Of a DNA stretch of 42,339 bases, positions 8,459-16,786 are shown in pieces. Position 1 is the stretch's first letter, and the number at the start of each line of letters is the position of its first letter. Under the pieces are notes generated by a model. That model was given only the letters and a program-made list of their open reading frames with translations, made no database searches and was not told the DNA's origin. The stretch comes from Reyranellaceae bacterium (GTDB lineage Bacteria > Pseudomonadota > Alphaproteobacteria > Reyranellales > Reyranellaceae), in assembly GCA_022844045.1 (NCBI GenBank), contig JALHMM010000055.1, positions 1 through 42,339 of the forward strand, in the 5' to 3' direction. A program made the translations under genes and the position numbers.

Positions 8459-9342
8459 CAGACGCGCTCGATCTTGCGTTTGCCGAAGATGCCGTAGGGC
8501 CTGACCATCAGCGCCAGGATCATCAGCACATAGGGCGCGAAGTCCTTGGTGCCGCCGCCGACAACGGGGTCGAGGTAGCCGGCGGCGATGTTCTCGACGA
8601 TGCCGATGATCAGTCCGCCGACCACCGCGCCCGGGATCGAATCGAGGCCGCCCAGGATCACCACGGGGAAGACCTTCAAGCCAACCAGCGCCACGTGCAC
8701 GTCGACACCCAGCATCGAGCCCCAGACGATGCCGCCCAGCGCCGCGACGATGCCGGCCATCGCCCAGGCGAGCGCGAAGTAGCGCTCGACGTTGATACCC
8801 ATGGCCGAGGCGACTTGCTGGTTGTCGGCGACGGCGCGCATCGCCACGCCCATGCGGCTCTTGAGAAAGAACCAGGTGAAGGCGCCGAGGAAGAGCAGCG
8901 AGACCAGCGCGCCGGCCAGCTGCACCGGCTGCAGGATGAAGGGACCGAGATTGATCGGCTCCTCGCCCACCGGCAGCGAGATCGAACGGGTCTCGACGCC
9001 GAAGATGAAGGGCCCCAGGCCGCGCAGGATCGCCGCCAGGCCGATGGTCGCCATGATCACCGCGACGATCGGCCGGCCGAGCAGCGGGCGCAGCACGACA
9101 CGCTCCAGGCCGAAGCTGAAGCCGATCATCGCCGTCAGCACGATCAGCACCGCGACCCAGAACGGCAGCGCCGCGACCACGATCACCGCGCCGGCGATCA
9201 GGGCGGAGAGCATCACGAACTCGCCCTGCGCGAAGTTGATCGCGTCGGTCGCCTTGTAGACGAGCACGAAGCCCAGCGCGATCAGCGAGTACATCAGGCC
9301 GATCAGGATGCCGTTGCCCATCAGCAGCAGGAAGAACTCCAC
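8458..9342 (-). CDS. livH: ABC transporter permease LivH
   Basis: A 294-residue inner-membrane permease. The stretch SLIALGFVLVYKATDAINFAQGEF is the LivH hallmark. The open frame runs on upstream to 9489, but that extension translates a family A repeat. I set the start at GTG 9342 (reading M-E-F-F-L-L-L) because it has an AGGGAGGG Shine-Dalgarno 6 nt upstream and gives the standard family N-terminus. The gene couples to livM by a one-base overlap. A family A element (9382-9511) separates it from the upstream acyl-CoA synthetase gene. Confidence 0.92.
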   Translation of the reverse strand: MEFFLLLMGNGILIGLMYSLIALGFVLVYKATDAINFAQGEFVMLSALIAGAVIVVAALPFWVAVLIVLTAMIGFSFGLERVVLRPLLGRPIVAVIMATIGLAAILRGLGPFIFGVETRSISLPVGEEPINLGPFILQPVQLAGALVSLLFLGAFTWFFLKSRMGVAMRAVADNQQVASAMGINVERYFALAWAMAGIVAALGGIVWGSMLGVDVHVALVGLKVFPVVILGGLDSIPGAVVGGLIIGIVENIAAGYLDPVVGGGTKDFAPYVLMILALMVRPYGIFGKRKIERV

Positions 9343-9381
9343 GCTATCCCTCCCTACGTCCGTGCACAGGCGATGCCGTCT

Positions 9382-9511
9382 TACCTTCCCCCGGAGGGGG
9401 AAGGTGGCGCGCGTAGCGCGACGGATGGGGGATGTCGAAGACGGACTCCCGCGTTCGGCTTCGACATCCCCCTTCCGCCCTTCGGGCACCTTCCACCTCC
9501 GGGGGAAGGTA
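9382..9511. repeat. Family A palindromic element between acyl-CoA synthetase and livH
   Basis: About 130 bp, tacc...ggta. The left terminal hairpin cttcccccggagggggaag is perfect. The right one has one mismatch (cttccacctccgggggaag). The core gatgtcgaagacgg is inverted as cggcttcgacatc. It lies inside a probable operon read leftward and provides the last codons and gap after the synthetase stop. Confidence 0.9.
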
Positions 9512-9553
9512 TGACGCGCTTGCGCGAAATCCTTGACGGCTCACCGAACCCCC

Positions 9554-11497
9554 CTACGCCGCGCGCTTGCTGGCGCCTGGCGCCGGCACGTCGTGAATCG
9601 CGATGGTGTTGCGCAGCGTGCTGCGCCGTCCGTCCTCGAAGGTGATCTCCATCGTCACCTCGACGTCGGCCTTGCCACCATAGAACGCCTCGATCACCGG
9701 CGCGTACTTCTCGGCGACGAAACGGCGGCGCACCTTGCGGGTGCGCGTCATCTCCGCGTCGTCGGCCTCGAGCTCCTTGTTGAGCAGCAGGACGCGGCGC
9801 ACCTGCGCGGCGTCGGGCAGGCCGACATTGCACTTGCCGATCTCCTCGAGGATCAGCGCCGCGACCTCGGGCTTGCGGCTGAGGTCCATGAAGCTTGTGT
9901 AGGTGAGGTTGCGCTTCTCGGCCCAGGTGCCGACCGTGTTGAGGTCGATGGCGATCATCGCGGCGACGAACGGCCGCTGGTCGCCGAAGGCCACGACCTC
10001 GCGGATGAAGGGGCTGAACTTCAGCTTGTTCTCGACGAACTGCGGCGCGAAGGGCGTGCCGTCCGACAGCTTGCCGACATCCTTGGCGCGATCGATGATC
10101 ACGACGTGGCCCTGCTTGTCGACAAAGCCGGCGTCGCCGGTCTTCAGCCAGCCGTCCGGCGTGAGTGTCTCAGCGGTGACGTCGTCCTGCTTGAAGTAGC
10201 CCTTGAAGATGTTGGGTCCGTGCACGTGGACCTCGCCGTTCTCGGCGACGCGCACCTGCACGCCCGGCAAGGTGCGACCGACGGTGTTGGGATTGGCCTC
10301 GGCGTCGGGTTGCACGGCGATCAGCGCGCTCGCTTCCGTGGCGCCGTAGACCTGCTTGAGGTTGACGCCGAAGGAACGGAAGAAGCGGAAATTGTCGGGA
10401 CCCAGCGGCGCGCCGCCGGTGTAGCAAGTGCGCGCGTTGCGCAGCCCGAGCTGATCACGCACCGGGCCGAAGACCAGGAACTCACCCAGCGCGTAGCCCA
10501 GGCGATCACCGGCGGAGACCGGCCTGCCTTCGGAGCGCGCCAACTCGACGCGCTCGGCCAGCCTGCGGAAGCGCTCGTACACCCACTTCTTCAGCCGGGT
10601 CGAGTCACCGCTCTTGACCTGCATCATGGTGAGCATGTTCTCCCAGATGCGCGGCGGCGCCAGCAGCGCGTCGGGGCCGAGCTCGCGCAGGTCGCGCTGC
10701 ACCGTCTCAGGATTCTCCGGGCAATTGCCGATGATCGGCACGACGAGGCCGAGCCCGACGGTGAAGGTCGTGTCACCGACCCAGGCCATCGGCAGGTAGG
10801 ACAGCCAGTTGTCGCCCGGCTTGATCCCCTCGGCGGCGGCGAAGCCCTCCGAGATCGAGATCATGTTCCGGTGCGAGAGCATCACGCCCTTGGGGTTGCC
10901 GGTCGTCCCCGAGGTGTAGGCGATCATCGCCAGGTCGTCGGCCGCACCCTTCTTCAGCTCGGCCTCGAATGTCGCGGCGCCCGCCGCGCCCTGGGCACGG
11001 CCGGCTTCCTGCACCGAGGCGAAGGAGCGGATGAAGTCGTACTTGGCGTAGCCCGTCATGCCGCGGGCGTCGTCGTAAATCACCCAACGCAGCTTGGGCA
11101 GTTGCTCCCGTAGCGACAGGATCTTGTCGACCTGCTCCTGATCCTCGGCGACCACCACCGAGACCTCGGCGTGGTTCAGCACGTAGACCAGCTCCGAGGC
11201 GATCGAGTCCTGGTAGAGCGGCACGGATTGGCCGCCCAGCGCCTGCGTGGCGATCTGCGCGAAGTAGAGACGCGGGCGATTGTCGCCGACCACCGTGAGC
11301 TTCTCGCCGCGCTTGAAGCCCAGCGCCATCAGGCCGAGCGCGAAGTCGCGCACCTGATCCTGATACTCGGCCCAGGTGGTGGTGCGCCAGATGCCGCGAT
11401 CCTTGCCACGCAGCGCCGGCATGGTCGGCCACTGCCTGCTGTTGCGCGCCATCAGCTTGGGCAGGGTGTCGGTGTCGGTCGACTGCAGGACGCTCAT
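9554..11497 (-). CDS. Long-chain-type acyl-CoA synthetase (AMP-forming)
   Basis: A 647-residue ANL-superfamily enzyme that activates a carboxylic acid to its CoA thioester through an acyl-adenylate. Motifs: YTSGTTGNPKGVMLSH (P-loop-like A3, residues 194-209), YGATEAS (A5), then DGWLKTGDAGF and the hinge/lysine region IIDRAKDVGKLSDG. Length and motifs match the FAA1-like group found in alphaproteobacterial Liv operons. The start ATG overlaps the livG stop by four bases (ATGA), so translation is coupled. The context suggests that a carboxylate brought in by the Liv system is trapped as CoA ester. The true substrate (fatty, aromatic or branched acid) is unknown. Confidence 0.93.
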   Translation of the reverse strand: MSVLQSTDTDTLPKLMARNSRQWPTMPALRGKDRGIWRTTTWAEYQDQVRDFALGLMALGFKRGEKLTVVGDNRPRLYFAQIATQALGGQSVPLYQDSIASELVYVLNHAEVSVVVAEDQEQVDKILSLREQLPKLRWVIYDDARGMTGYAKYDFIRSFASVQEAGRAQGAAGAATFEAELKKGAADDLAMIAYTSGTTGNPKGVMLSHRNMISISEGFAAAEGIKPGDNWLSYLPMAWVGDTTFTVGLGLVVPIIGNCPENPETVQRDLRELGPDALLAPPRIWENMLTMMQVKSGDSTRLKKWVYERFRRLAERVELARSEGRPVSAGDRLGYALGEFLVFGPVRDQLGLRNARTCYTGGAPLGPDNFRFFRSFGVNLKQVYGATEASALIAVQPDAEANPNTVGRTLPGVQVRVAENGEVHVHGPNIFKGYFKQDDVTAETLTPDGWLKTGDAGFVDKQGHVVIIDRAKDVGKLSDGTPFAPQFVENKLKFSPFIREVVAFGDQRPFVAAMIAIDLNTVGTWAEKRNLTYTSFMDLSRKPEVAALILEEIGKCNVGLPDAAQVRRVLLLNKELEADDAEMTRTRKVRRRFVAEKYAPVIEAFYGGKADVEVTMEITFEDGRRSTLRNTIAIHDVPAPGASKRAA

Positions 11498-12318
11498 GCC
11501 GCGTCGCCTCCCTTGGCGGTGCCGAGATAGGCCTGGATGACCTTGGGATCGCGCTGCACTTCCTCGGGCGTGCCGAAGCCGATGCGCCGGCCGCGATCGA
11601 GCACGACGACCTCGTCGGAGATGTCCATCACCACGCCCATGTCGTGCTCGATCAGCACCACGGTGACGCCGCGCTCCTGGTTCACGTCCAGGATGTAGCG
11701 CGCCATCTCCTCCTTCTCTTCCTGGTTCATGCCGCCCATCGGCTCGTCGAGCAGCAGCACCTCGGGCTCGAGCGCCAGCGCACGGCCGAGCTCGACGCGC
11801 TTGCGCAGGCCGTAGGCGAGCGCCGCTGTCTGCTGCTTGCGCAGATCCTGGAGCTTGAGGAACTCGATGATCTCCTCGCAGCGTTCGCGGTGCGCGATCT
11901 CCTCTTTCTGGGCCCAGCCCCAGTAGAGCGCGCTGGCGAAGACGCCGGACTTCATGCGCACGTGGCGGCCCAGCATGAGGTTGTCGAGAACCGTCAGCCC
12001 GCTGAACAGCGCGATGTTCTGGAAGGTGCGCGCGATGCCCATCGCGGCGATCTGGTTGGGCTTCTTGTGGGTGATGTCGCGGCCGTCGAGATGGATGCTG
12101 CCGGTGTCGGGCTTGTAGAAGCCCGAGATCATGTTGAGCAGCGACGTCTTGCCGGCGCCGTTGGGGCCGATGACGGAGAAGATGCGGCCCTTGGGCACGC
12201 GTACCGACACGCCGTCGACAGCCGTAACGCCGCCGAACTTCTTCGAGACATTGGCGATATCCAGGACGACCTTCGCCTCAGGCGCTGTGCGCGCGCTGGA
12301 CGCTGACGCTTCCGTCAC
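11494..12318 (-). CDS. livG: Branched-chain amino acid-type ABC transporter ATPase LivG
   Basis: A 274-residue ATPase. Walker A GPNGAGKT is at residues 51-58 and Walker B VLLLDEP at about 187-193. The signature region reads LAYGLRKRVELGRAL, a common LivG variant that lacks the classic SGG. An extra N-terminal tail of about 17 residues precedes the domain. The start is GTG at 12318, with a weak AGG about 7 nt upstream; an internal start cannot be excluded. It is the first gene of the operon livG-acyl-CoA synthetase-livH-livM-receptor-livF-sirtuin, so the promoter must lie in 12319-12601. Confidence 0.92.
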   Translation of the reverse strand: MTEASASSARTAPEAKVVLDIANVSKKFGGVTAVDGVSVRVPKGRIFSVIGPNGAGKTSLLNMISGFYKPDTGSIHLDGRDITHKKPNQIAAMGIARTFQNIALFSGLTVLDNLMLGRHVRMKSGVFASALYWGWAQKEEIAHRERCEEIIEFLKLQDLRKQQTAALAYGLRKRVELGRALALEPEVLLLDEPMGGMNQEEKEEMARYILDVNQERGVTVVLIEHDMGVVMDISDEVVVLDRGRRIGFGTPEEVQRDPKVIQAYLGTAKGGDAA

Positions 12319-12601
12319 GGGCCTAGCCCCGTCCGGCCGCGGCCGACGAATCGTGCGACACCAACCCAGTTCCTCCCGTACGGCCCAGCCGCCCTCGCCT
12401 CGTTGTCACCGGAAGAGTCCCGGCGCCGTGCGTTCGTAAGACGGCGTGCTGCCTGCCTGTCACGAAGGATCATGCTGTGTCCGTTCGGGAAAGACAACAC
12501 ATAGCTGGCGGTGGGCCGACGATGAGATCGCCATGCGGGTTGTCGCCTCGCCGTCCCGGCCATACCATCGCCTCAGCCGTGCCCCCAATGGAGGCGTCGT
12601 C
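12319..12601. other. Divergent intergenic region livG / polysaccharide deacetylase
   Basis: This 283-bp region should hold the promoters for the Liv operon (leftward) and the deacetylase gene (rightward). I see no convincing -35/-10 pair, no family A or D element and no gene. A GGAGG at 12590-12594 is the deacetylase ribosome-binding site. Confidence 0.5.
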
Positions 12602-13456
12602 ATGCGCCGCTACATCGTCTGCCTGACCTTCGACCACGACCATATGTCGGGTTTCATCTCGCGCGGCATGACCTCGCCGACGGCGATCTCGCGCGGCGAA
12701 TACGACCTCGTCGCCATCCCCCGCATCGTCGACCTGCTCAAGCGCTACGACATCAAGGCGACCTTCTTCACACCCGGCCACACCATCGAGAGCGCCACCG
12801 CGAGCGTCGAGTCCTACGTCGCCGCCGGACACGAGCTGGCGCACCACGGCTGGACGCACCGCCTGCCGGTGTCGCTCAGCCGCGAGGAGGAGGAAGAGGA
12901 GATCGTGCGCGGCAACGAGGCGATCAAGCGCGTGAGCGGACGTTACGCCCGCGGCTACCGCTCGCCCGCCTGGGACCTCAGCCCGCACAGCATCGAGCTC
13001 TTGCTCAAGCACGGCATGCGCTACGACAGCTCGATGATGGGCGACGACTACGATTGCTACTGGGCGCGCCAGGGCGACCAGGTCGAACTGCTCAAGCCCT
13101 TCGTGCGCGGACGCGAAACGTCGCTGCTGGAGATGCCGATCTCCTGGTCGCTCGACGACTACCCGCACTTCGAATACATGCGCCTGCCCACCGGCGGCGT
13201 GCAGCAGGGGCTGATGAACGCCAACGGCGTGCTCGACAATTTCGTCGACGACTTCATCTACATGACCCGCGTGCGCGAGCGCGGCATCCTCACCTACACC
13301 TTCCATCCGCATGTCATCGGCCGCGGTCATCGCATGATGATGATGGAGCGGCTGATCCAGAAGCTGATCGAGCATGGCGCGGTATTCATGACCATGGAAG
13401 CCGCGATGGCCGAATGGCTGAGCTGGCGCACGGCCGAGCGCAAGGCGGCGGAGTGA
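12602..13456 (+). CDS. Polysaccharide deacetylase family protein (NodB homology)
   Basis: A 284-residue protein of the NodB-type metal-dependent deacetylase fold, which removes acetyl or related groups from carbohydrates or, in some members, hydrolyses cyclic amides. Motif 1 is TFDHDH (residues 9-14) in place of the usual TFDDG. Motif 2 is HHGWTH (81-86), giving the two zinc histidines. Motif 3 is RSPAW (120-124). No signal peptide is visible, so it probably acts in the cytosol like the PuuE/allantoinase-related and PgdA-like branch. ATG at 12602 is chosen because GGAGG lies 7 nt upstream; the frame is open to 12446 without support. An acidic run of six Glu (95-100) is unusual. The substrate is unknown. 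Confidence 0.88.
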   Translation: MRRYIVCLTFDHDHMSGFISRGMTSPTAISRGEYDLVAIPRIVDLLKRYDIKATFFTPGHTIESATASVESYVAAGHELAHHGWTHRLPVSLSREEEEEEIVRGNEAIKRVSGRYARGYRSPAWDLSPHSIELLLKHGMRYDSSMMGDDYDCYWARQGDQVELLKPFVRGRETSLLEMPISWSLDDYPHFEYMRLPTGGVQQGLMNANGVLDNFVDDFIYMTRVRERGILTYTFHPHVIGRGHRMMMMERLIQKLIEHGAVFMTMEAAMAEWLSWRTAERKAAE

Positions 13457-13466
13457 CCGCTCCTTT

Positions 13467-13531
13467 GTCATCCAGAGCGCGGCGAGGGATCCAGTCATCA
13501 TCCCTAGCTCCCTCGCTGCGCTCGGGATGAC
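13467..13531. repeat. Family D hairpin repeat (copy 2), overlaps a CDS 3' end
   Basis: A 65-bp imperfect inverted repeat from gtcatccagagcg to cgctcgggatgac, the most degenerate of the four D copies. It lies between convergent genes, so it may act as a two-way terminator. The leftward DehI-like gene reads into it and ends inside at 13504. Confidence 0.83.
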
Positions 13532-14355
13532 AGACGTAAACGAATCGCCAACCTGAGCATGCGGCAGATGCTGACCATCTTGCCGATCGGGTGATCGACG
13601 AAGAGCGTGATGGCCTTGCGTGCCGCGGCGCGTTGCGCCGGCGGCAGATCGGCGGCGCCCGAGGGTTTCATTCGACCCGCCAGCACACGCGCTCGCGCCT
13701 TCGCGGCGGCGAGGTTATCGGCGATCACGCCACTGAGGCTGCCGTCGGCGTCGGCCGGCGAGAGCAGCATCCAGGCGAGAGCCAGCGCGCCCGGCCAATG
13801 CGCGAGGTGGCGGTACATGCTGGCCAGCACCCTGCCCTCGTCGCGCTCGCCCAGCATGTTCAGGCGCAGCACCAGCGCCCAGATCTCGGGCGAGACATCC
13901 GCTTCGCTCAGCAGCTTCGGCAAGGTGCCCTCGACGCCGCGCGTGCGACCACCGCTGACCTGGCCGCCCGACGCGACGTCGCCGTCGAGATTAGCGAGCA
14001 GCGCCGACAGCGCCAGCAGGTTCATGGTGTTGCTGCGGTCGTAGGTCCTGAGCACCGTGTCGACGCCCGACAGAGCGACCTCGTCGAGACCGACCGCGCG
14101 TAGCACCTCCACCGGCACGCGCGGCAGGTCGAGCAGCCGCATGCGCTCACGCAGGCGCTCGGCTTCGGCCTCGATGACGCCCTCGACATAGAGCGGACGC
14201 ACCGCGCTCCACGCCCAGGGCAGCGCATCATCGACGGTGGCGAGGTGGCGCCAGATCAGGTTGACGACGCCGACGCCCAAGGTGGCGCGGATGTCGGCGA
14301 ACAGCGCGGCGGTGTCGCCGGTGGCGGCGGCCTCGTCGATCGCTGGAACGCTCAC
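13504..14355 (-). CDS. DehI-like (group I 2-haloacid dehalogenase fold) protein
   Basis: A 283-residue, mainly helical protein that looks like the DehI family (PF10778), whose characterised members hydrolyse both enantiomers of 2-haloacids. It has two similar halves, beginning near FADIRATLGVGVVNLIWRHL (19-38) and near the LPKLLSEADVSPEIWALVLR stretch. By memory alignment with Pseudomonas DehI, Asn109 is kept but the catalytic Asp position is Met180 (LASMYRHLAHWP), so haloacid activity is doubtful. The start is GTG at 14355, overlapping the stop of the PhyH-type gene by four bases (GTGA). The last residues (LSSRAQRGS) are encoded by a family D repeat, so the native C-terminus was probably replaced. 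Family assignment is from pattern memory. Confidence 0.65.
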   Translation of the reverse strand: MSVPAIDEAAATGDTAALFADIRATLGVGVVNLIWRHLATVDDALPWAWSAVRPLYVEGVIEAEAERLRERMRLLDLPRVPVEVLRAVGLDEVALSGVDTVLRTYDRSNTMNLLALSALLANLDGDVASGGQVSGGRTRGVEGTLPKLLSEADVSPEIWALVLRLNMLGERDEGRVLASMYRHLAHWPGALALAWMLLSPADADGSLSGVIADNLAAAKARARVLAGRMKPSGAADLPPAQRAAARKAITLFVDHPIGKMVSICRMLRLAIRLRLSSRAQRGS

Positions 14356-15233
14356 TCCGCGGCGGCTTTCGCCGAGTCCTGGCCGAGCACCGTGAAGAAC
14401 GAGGCCGATTTCGGCTGCTGCGGCAGCTCGACCTCGCCCGCCTGCAGGCGCGCGAAGCGGGCGGGCTTGCCGCGCACGATCTCGCCTTCGTGGGTGCTGG
14501 GCATCGGGTTGCGCGCGATCGGCACGGCGTCGGCAGCGGTGTAGACGCAGATATAGAGACCACGCGAATGGTCGCTGCGGTTGGGCTCCGAGCCATGCGC
14601 CAGCTTGGTGTGCATCAGGCAGACCGATCCGGCCTTGCCGTAACACGGCACGCTGCGGGCCTTGAGGTCTTCCTCAACCTTGGGATCGACCGCGCCGGTG
14701 AAGCGCTCGCCCTGGAACAGCGAGAGCATCGGTCCCTTGTGCGAGCCCGGCACCACGGTCAGCGCGCCGTTGGTCTCGTCGTTGTCGTCGAGGAACAGCA
14801 GCGCGGTGACGATGTCGTCGTTGGTGTGCGGCGTGTAGGCGAAGTCCTGGTGGTAGTCGACCTGGGTCTTCGCGCCGGACAGTTTCAGGTTGATCTTGCA
14901 GTGATGGAACTTCACATCAGGCCCGATCAGGTCGGCCACCATGTCGACCGTGCCGGCGTCGCGCATCACCTCGAGATAGGCCTCGGAAATATCCGAGGGG
15001 TTGTTGATACGCCGCAATGCCGGCTTCGCCGCGCTGTGCTCGGTGCCCATGTCGAAGCGCGGCCGGCCGTCGATCGTCGGCGGGCCGAACGGCTGGGTAT
15101 GCGCGCGGCTCTGCTCGACCCAATCAGCGATCTCGGCGCGTAGCGCCGCGAGCTGCCGGGGCGTCACGGCGTCCTCGACGACGAGATAGCCGTCGCGCCA
15201 GAAATCCTCGATCTGGGACTTGGTCAACCGCAT
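14352..15233 (-). CDS. Phytanoyl-CoA dioxygenase (PhyH) family protein
   Basis: A 293-residue Fe(II)/2-oxoglutarate-dependent oxygenase. The metal triad is His128-x-Asp130 (YHQDFAY) and His213 (KLAHGSEPN), with Arg224 (DHSRGLY) placed to bind 2-oxoglutarate. PhyH-family bacterial enzymes hydroxylate diverse small molecules, and the substrate here is not evident. ATG at 15233 has an AGGAGA Shine-Dalgarno. It is translationally coupled to the downstream DehI-like gene, suggesting they act on the same or successive substrates. Confidence 0.9.
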   Translation of the reverse strand: MRLTKSQIEDFWRDGYLVVEDAVTPRQLAALRAEIADWVEQSRAHTQPFGPPTIDGRPRFDMGTEHSAAKPALRRINNPSDISEAYLEVMRDAGTVDMVADLIGPDVKFHHCKINLKLSGAKTQVDYHQDFAYTPHTNDDIVTALLFLDDNDETNGALTVVPGSHKGPMLSLFQGERFTGAVDPKVEEDLKARSVPCYGKAGSVCLMHTKLAHGSEPNRSDHSRGLYICVYTAADAVPIARNPMPSTHEGEIVRGKPARFARLQAGEVELPQQPKSASFFTVLGQDSAKAAAE

Positions 15234-15256
15234 GGTGGTCTCCTGAACCGTACCCT

Positions 15257-15378
15257 GTCATCCCCGGGGCCGTCCGCGGCCCCTGTAGCGCAGCGAAGGA
15301 TCCAGCGGTATCGCGGTCATTCGCAAGCGCGGTTTTCGTTCGCACCACCGCGAGGTCCTTCGCTTCGCTCAGGACGAC
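15257..15378. repeat. Family E palindromic element (copy 1)
   Basis: About 122 bp, starting gtcatcc and ending in the inverted cgcttcgctcaggacgac. It contains agcgcagcgaaggatcc and gcggtatcgcgg, shared with 22794-22894. An inserted 18-nt hairpin ggggccgtccgcggcccc (15266-15283) interrupts its left arm; the reverse complement of this hairpin interrupts the A element at 38996-39145. It lies in the gap between the lipoprotein and PhyH genes. Confidence 0.8.
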
Positions 15379-15383
15379 GGGCG

Positions 15384-15740
15384 TCACCGCCGCAGCGTGA
15401 TCATCAGCTCTTCGGGATAGGCGTAGTTGCGCGCGTCGAGCTGCGGTGGCTGGCCGCCGCTGGCGGTGAATGGCTGATTGCCGAGGAAGCGCGCCTCGAA
15501 GCCGCCGGCGATGGTCTGGTAGCCCGCCGCCGAGCAGGCGACGATCAGCGGCGCGATGCCCTTGGCGACGCTCAGGCTGCCGGGCGTCGCCGGCACGGTG
15601 CCGAGCGCGACGTTGTCGCGCGTCACCTGGCACGATGCGCCGGGCGGATCCGACCGCACCGTCACCACCTGTTCGGTCGCCTCATCGGCGCAGGCCGACA
15701 GGCACAGCGCCACCACGATCCATCCACTCGCTCGTCGCAT
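15384..15740 (-). CDS. Small PEGA-like lipoprotein
   Basis: A 118-residue predicted lipoprotein. A short signal sequence leads to the lipobox LSAC with Cys17 as the acylation site, followed by ADEATEQ. The residue after Cys is Ala, so outer-membrane sorting is likely by the usual rule. The body (VTVRSDPPGASCQVTRDN, then a GY turn near residue 73) resembles a single PEGA-type beta domain, seen in surface or periplasmic proteins. It could be co-transcribed with the PhyH gene, but a family E repeat separates them. Function unknown. Confidence 0.75.
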   Translation of the reverse strand: MRRASGWIVVALCLSACADEATEQVVTVRSDPPGASCQVTRDNVALGTVPATPGSLSVAKGIAPLIVACSAAGYQTIAGGFEARFLGNQPFTASGGQPPQLDARNYAYPEELMITLRR

Positions 15741-15773
15741 CGCCGATCCTCGTACTCGTTGCCTTGTTCTATC

Positions 15774-16682
15774 TCACCTTCGCTTCGAGGGGAACGACGC
15801 CCCCCATTGCTTCAACGCCTCGTAGGAATCGGGTGGATCGCCGGGTTTGCGCCCGCCCGACCAGATGAATTGGGCGTTCGGATACAGGCCGGGCACATAC
15901 TGCGGCAGAATCCCCGTCCTCTGTTGCGGTGGCGACGGCGGCTGGCGGCGCCTGGGCGGATCGGGCGGACCCAGTCCCTTGAGAATGATCGGCTCCGGCG
16001 GCTCCTCGGGCACGTCCGGTTCGGGTTCCTGTGGCCCGGATTCCTGTGGCTCGCGTTCCTGTGGCTCGGGCGCCTGCTCCCCTCTGAGCCGCCGCTCCAA
16101 CTCGACGCGCTGCTCGCGCTCGAACGTCAGCACCCGCTGCAGGCCCTCGACCACCTCACGCAGATGCCCGTGCGCCTCGGCCGAGACCTCCGGCGCCGGC
16201 TTCTCGCCGAACAGGTCGAGCCGCTTCGTCAGGGCGTCAAGCGCGCGCAGCTTGCCCAGCTTGATCCTGACCTGCCGCGGCCGGGTCTCGGTGCCTTCGG
16301 TGACGATCAGGTCCACCAGCCCGGCCCGCTTGCCGCGATCCGCCTTCGCCAGGTCGATGTGCACGGCGCCGTCGGCGTCGACGCGCAGGAAGTCGTCGAC
16401 ATTGGCGAAGGCGACGCGGGCGTATTCCTGCGCCATGCGCTCGGCGCTGATCGCCAGCGACGCCGCGAGGCGCCGCCTGCCTTCGGCGATCGCCGCCTCG
16501 ATCTCCGGCCGGCGCAGCAGCCTGGAAGCGTTGGCCTGCGTGCCGCGCGGGCTGTAGCCGGCACGGATATAGGCCTGGGTGGCGTTGAAGTCCTCGAGAT
16601 ACGCCGCCACGAAGCGCGCGTGGCGGGGCGAGAGGCGTTTGGTGGGGGCGGTGGTGGTGGTGGTGGTCGTCATGGACGCCAT
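15774..16682 (-). CDS. Terminase small subunit-like protein (orphan)
   Basis: A 302-residue protein whose N-terminal half matches phage terminase small subunits (Terminase_2 type). LSPRHARFVAAYLEDFNATQ, then AYIRAGYSPRGTQANASRLL (about 37-56) forms the typical helix-turn-helix DNA-binding module, followed by EIEAAIAEGRRRLA. The C-terminal part departs from the family: a Pro/Glu/Gln repeat (EPQEREPQESGPQEPEP) and a proline-rich tail. The N-terminus has seven Thr in a row, encoded by a ggt-rich tract. No large terminase, portal or capsid gene is nearby, so it is an orphan or domesticated relic. The start is ATG 16682 or the in-frame ATG at 16673. An AT-rich island lies upstream. Confidence 0.78.
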   Translation of the reverse strand: MASMTTTTTTTAPTKRLSPRHARFVAAYLEDFNATQAYIRAGYSPRGTQANASRLLRRPEIEAAIAEGRRRLAASLAISAERMAQEYARVAFANVDDFLRVDADGAVHIDLAKADRGKRAGLVDLIVTEGTETRPRQVRIKLGKLRALDALTKRLDLFGEKPAPEVSAEAHGHLREVVEGLQRVLTFEREQRVELERRLRGEQAPEPQEREPQESGPQEPEPDVPEEPPEPIILKGLGPPDPPRRRQPPSPPQQRTGILPQYVPGLYPNAQFIWSGGRKPGDPPDSYEALKQWGASFPSKRR

Positions 16683-16786
16683 TCTACGCGCCTCGATACG
16701 CGCGATCGATTTCCGCCGCTACGAGCGGCAAAATGCCATGATTCACCATCGTTGGCGCGACGCGTCGGCAGCGCTGATGGCCACCT

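Noticed and set aside
9343..9489. N-terminal extension of livH
   Set aside because: It translates the family A repeat. The Shine-Dalgarno and family N-terminus place the start at 9342.
15774..16682. Prophage call around the terminase-like gene
   Set aside because: No other phage gene is present on either side. Neighbours are a lipoprotein and the arabinose-lipid cluster.
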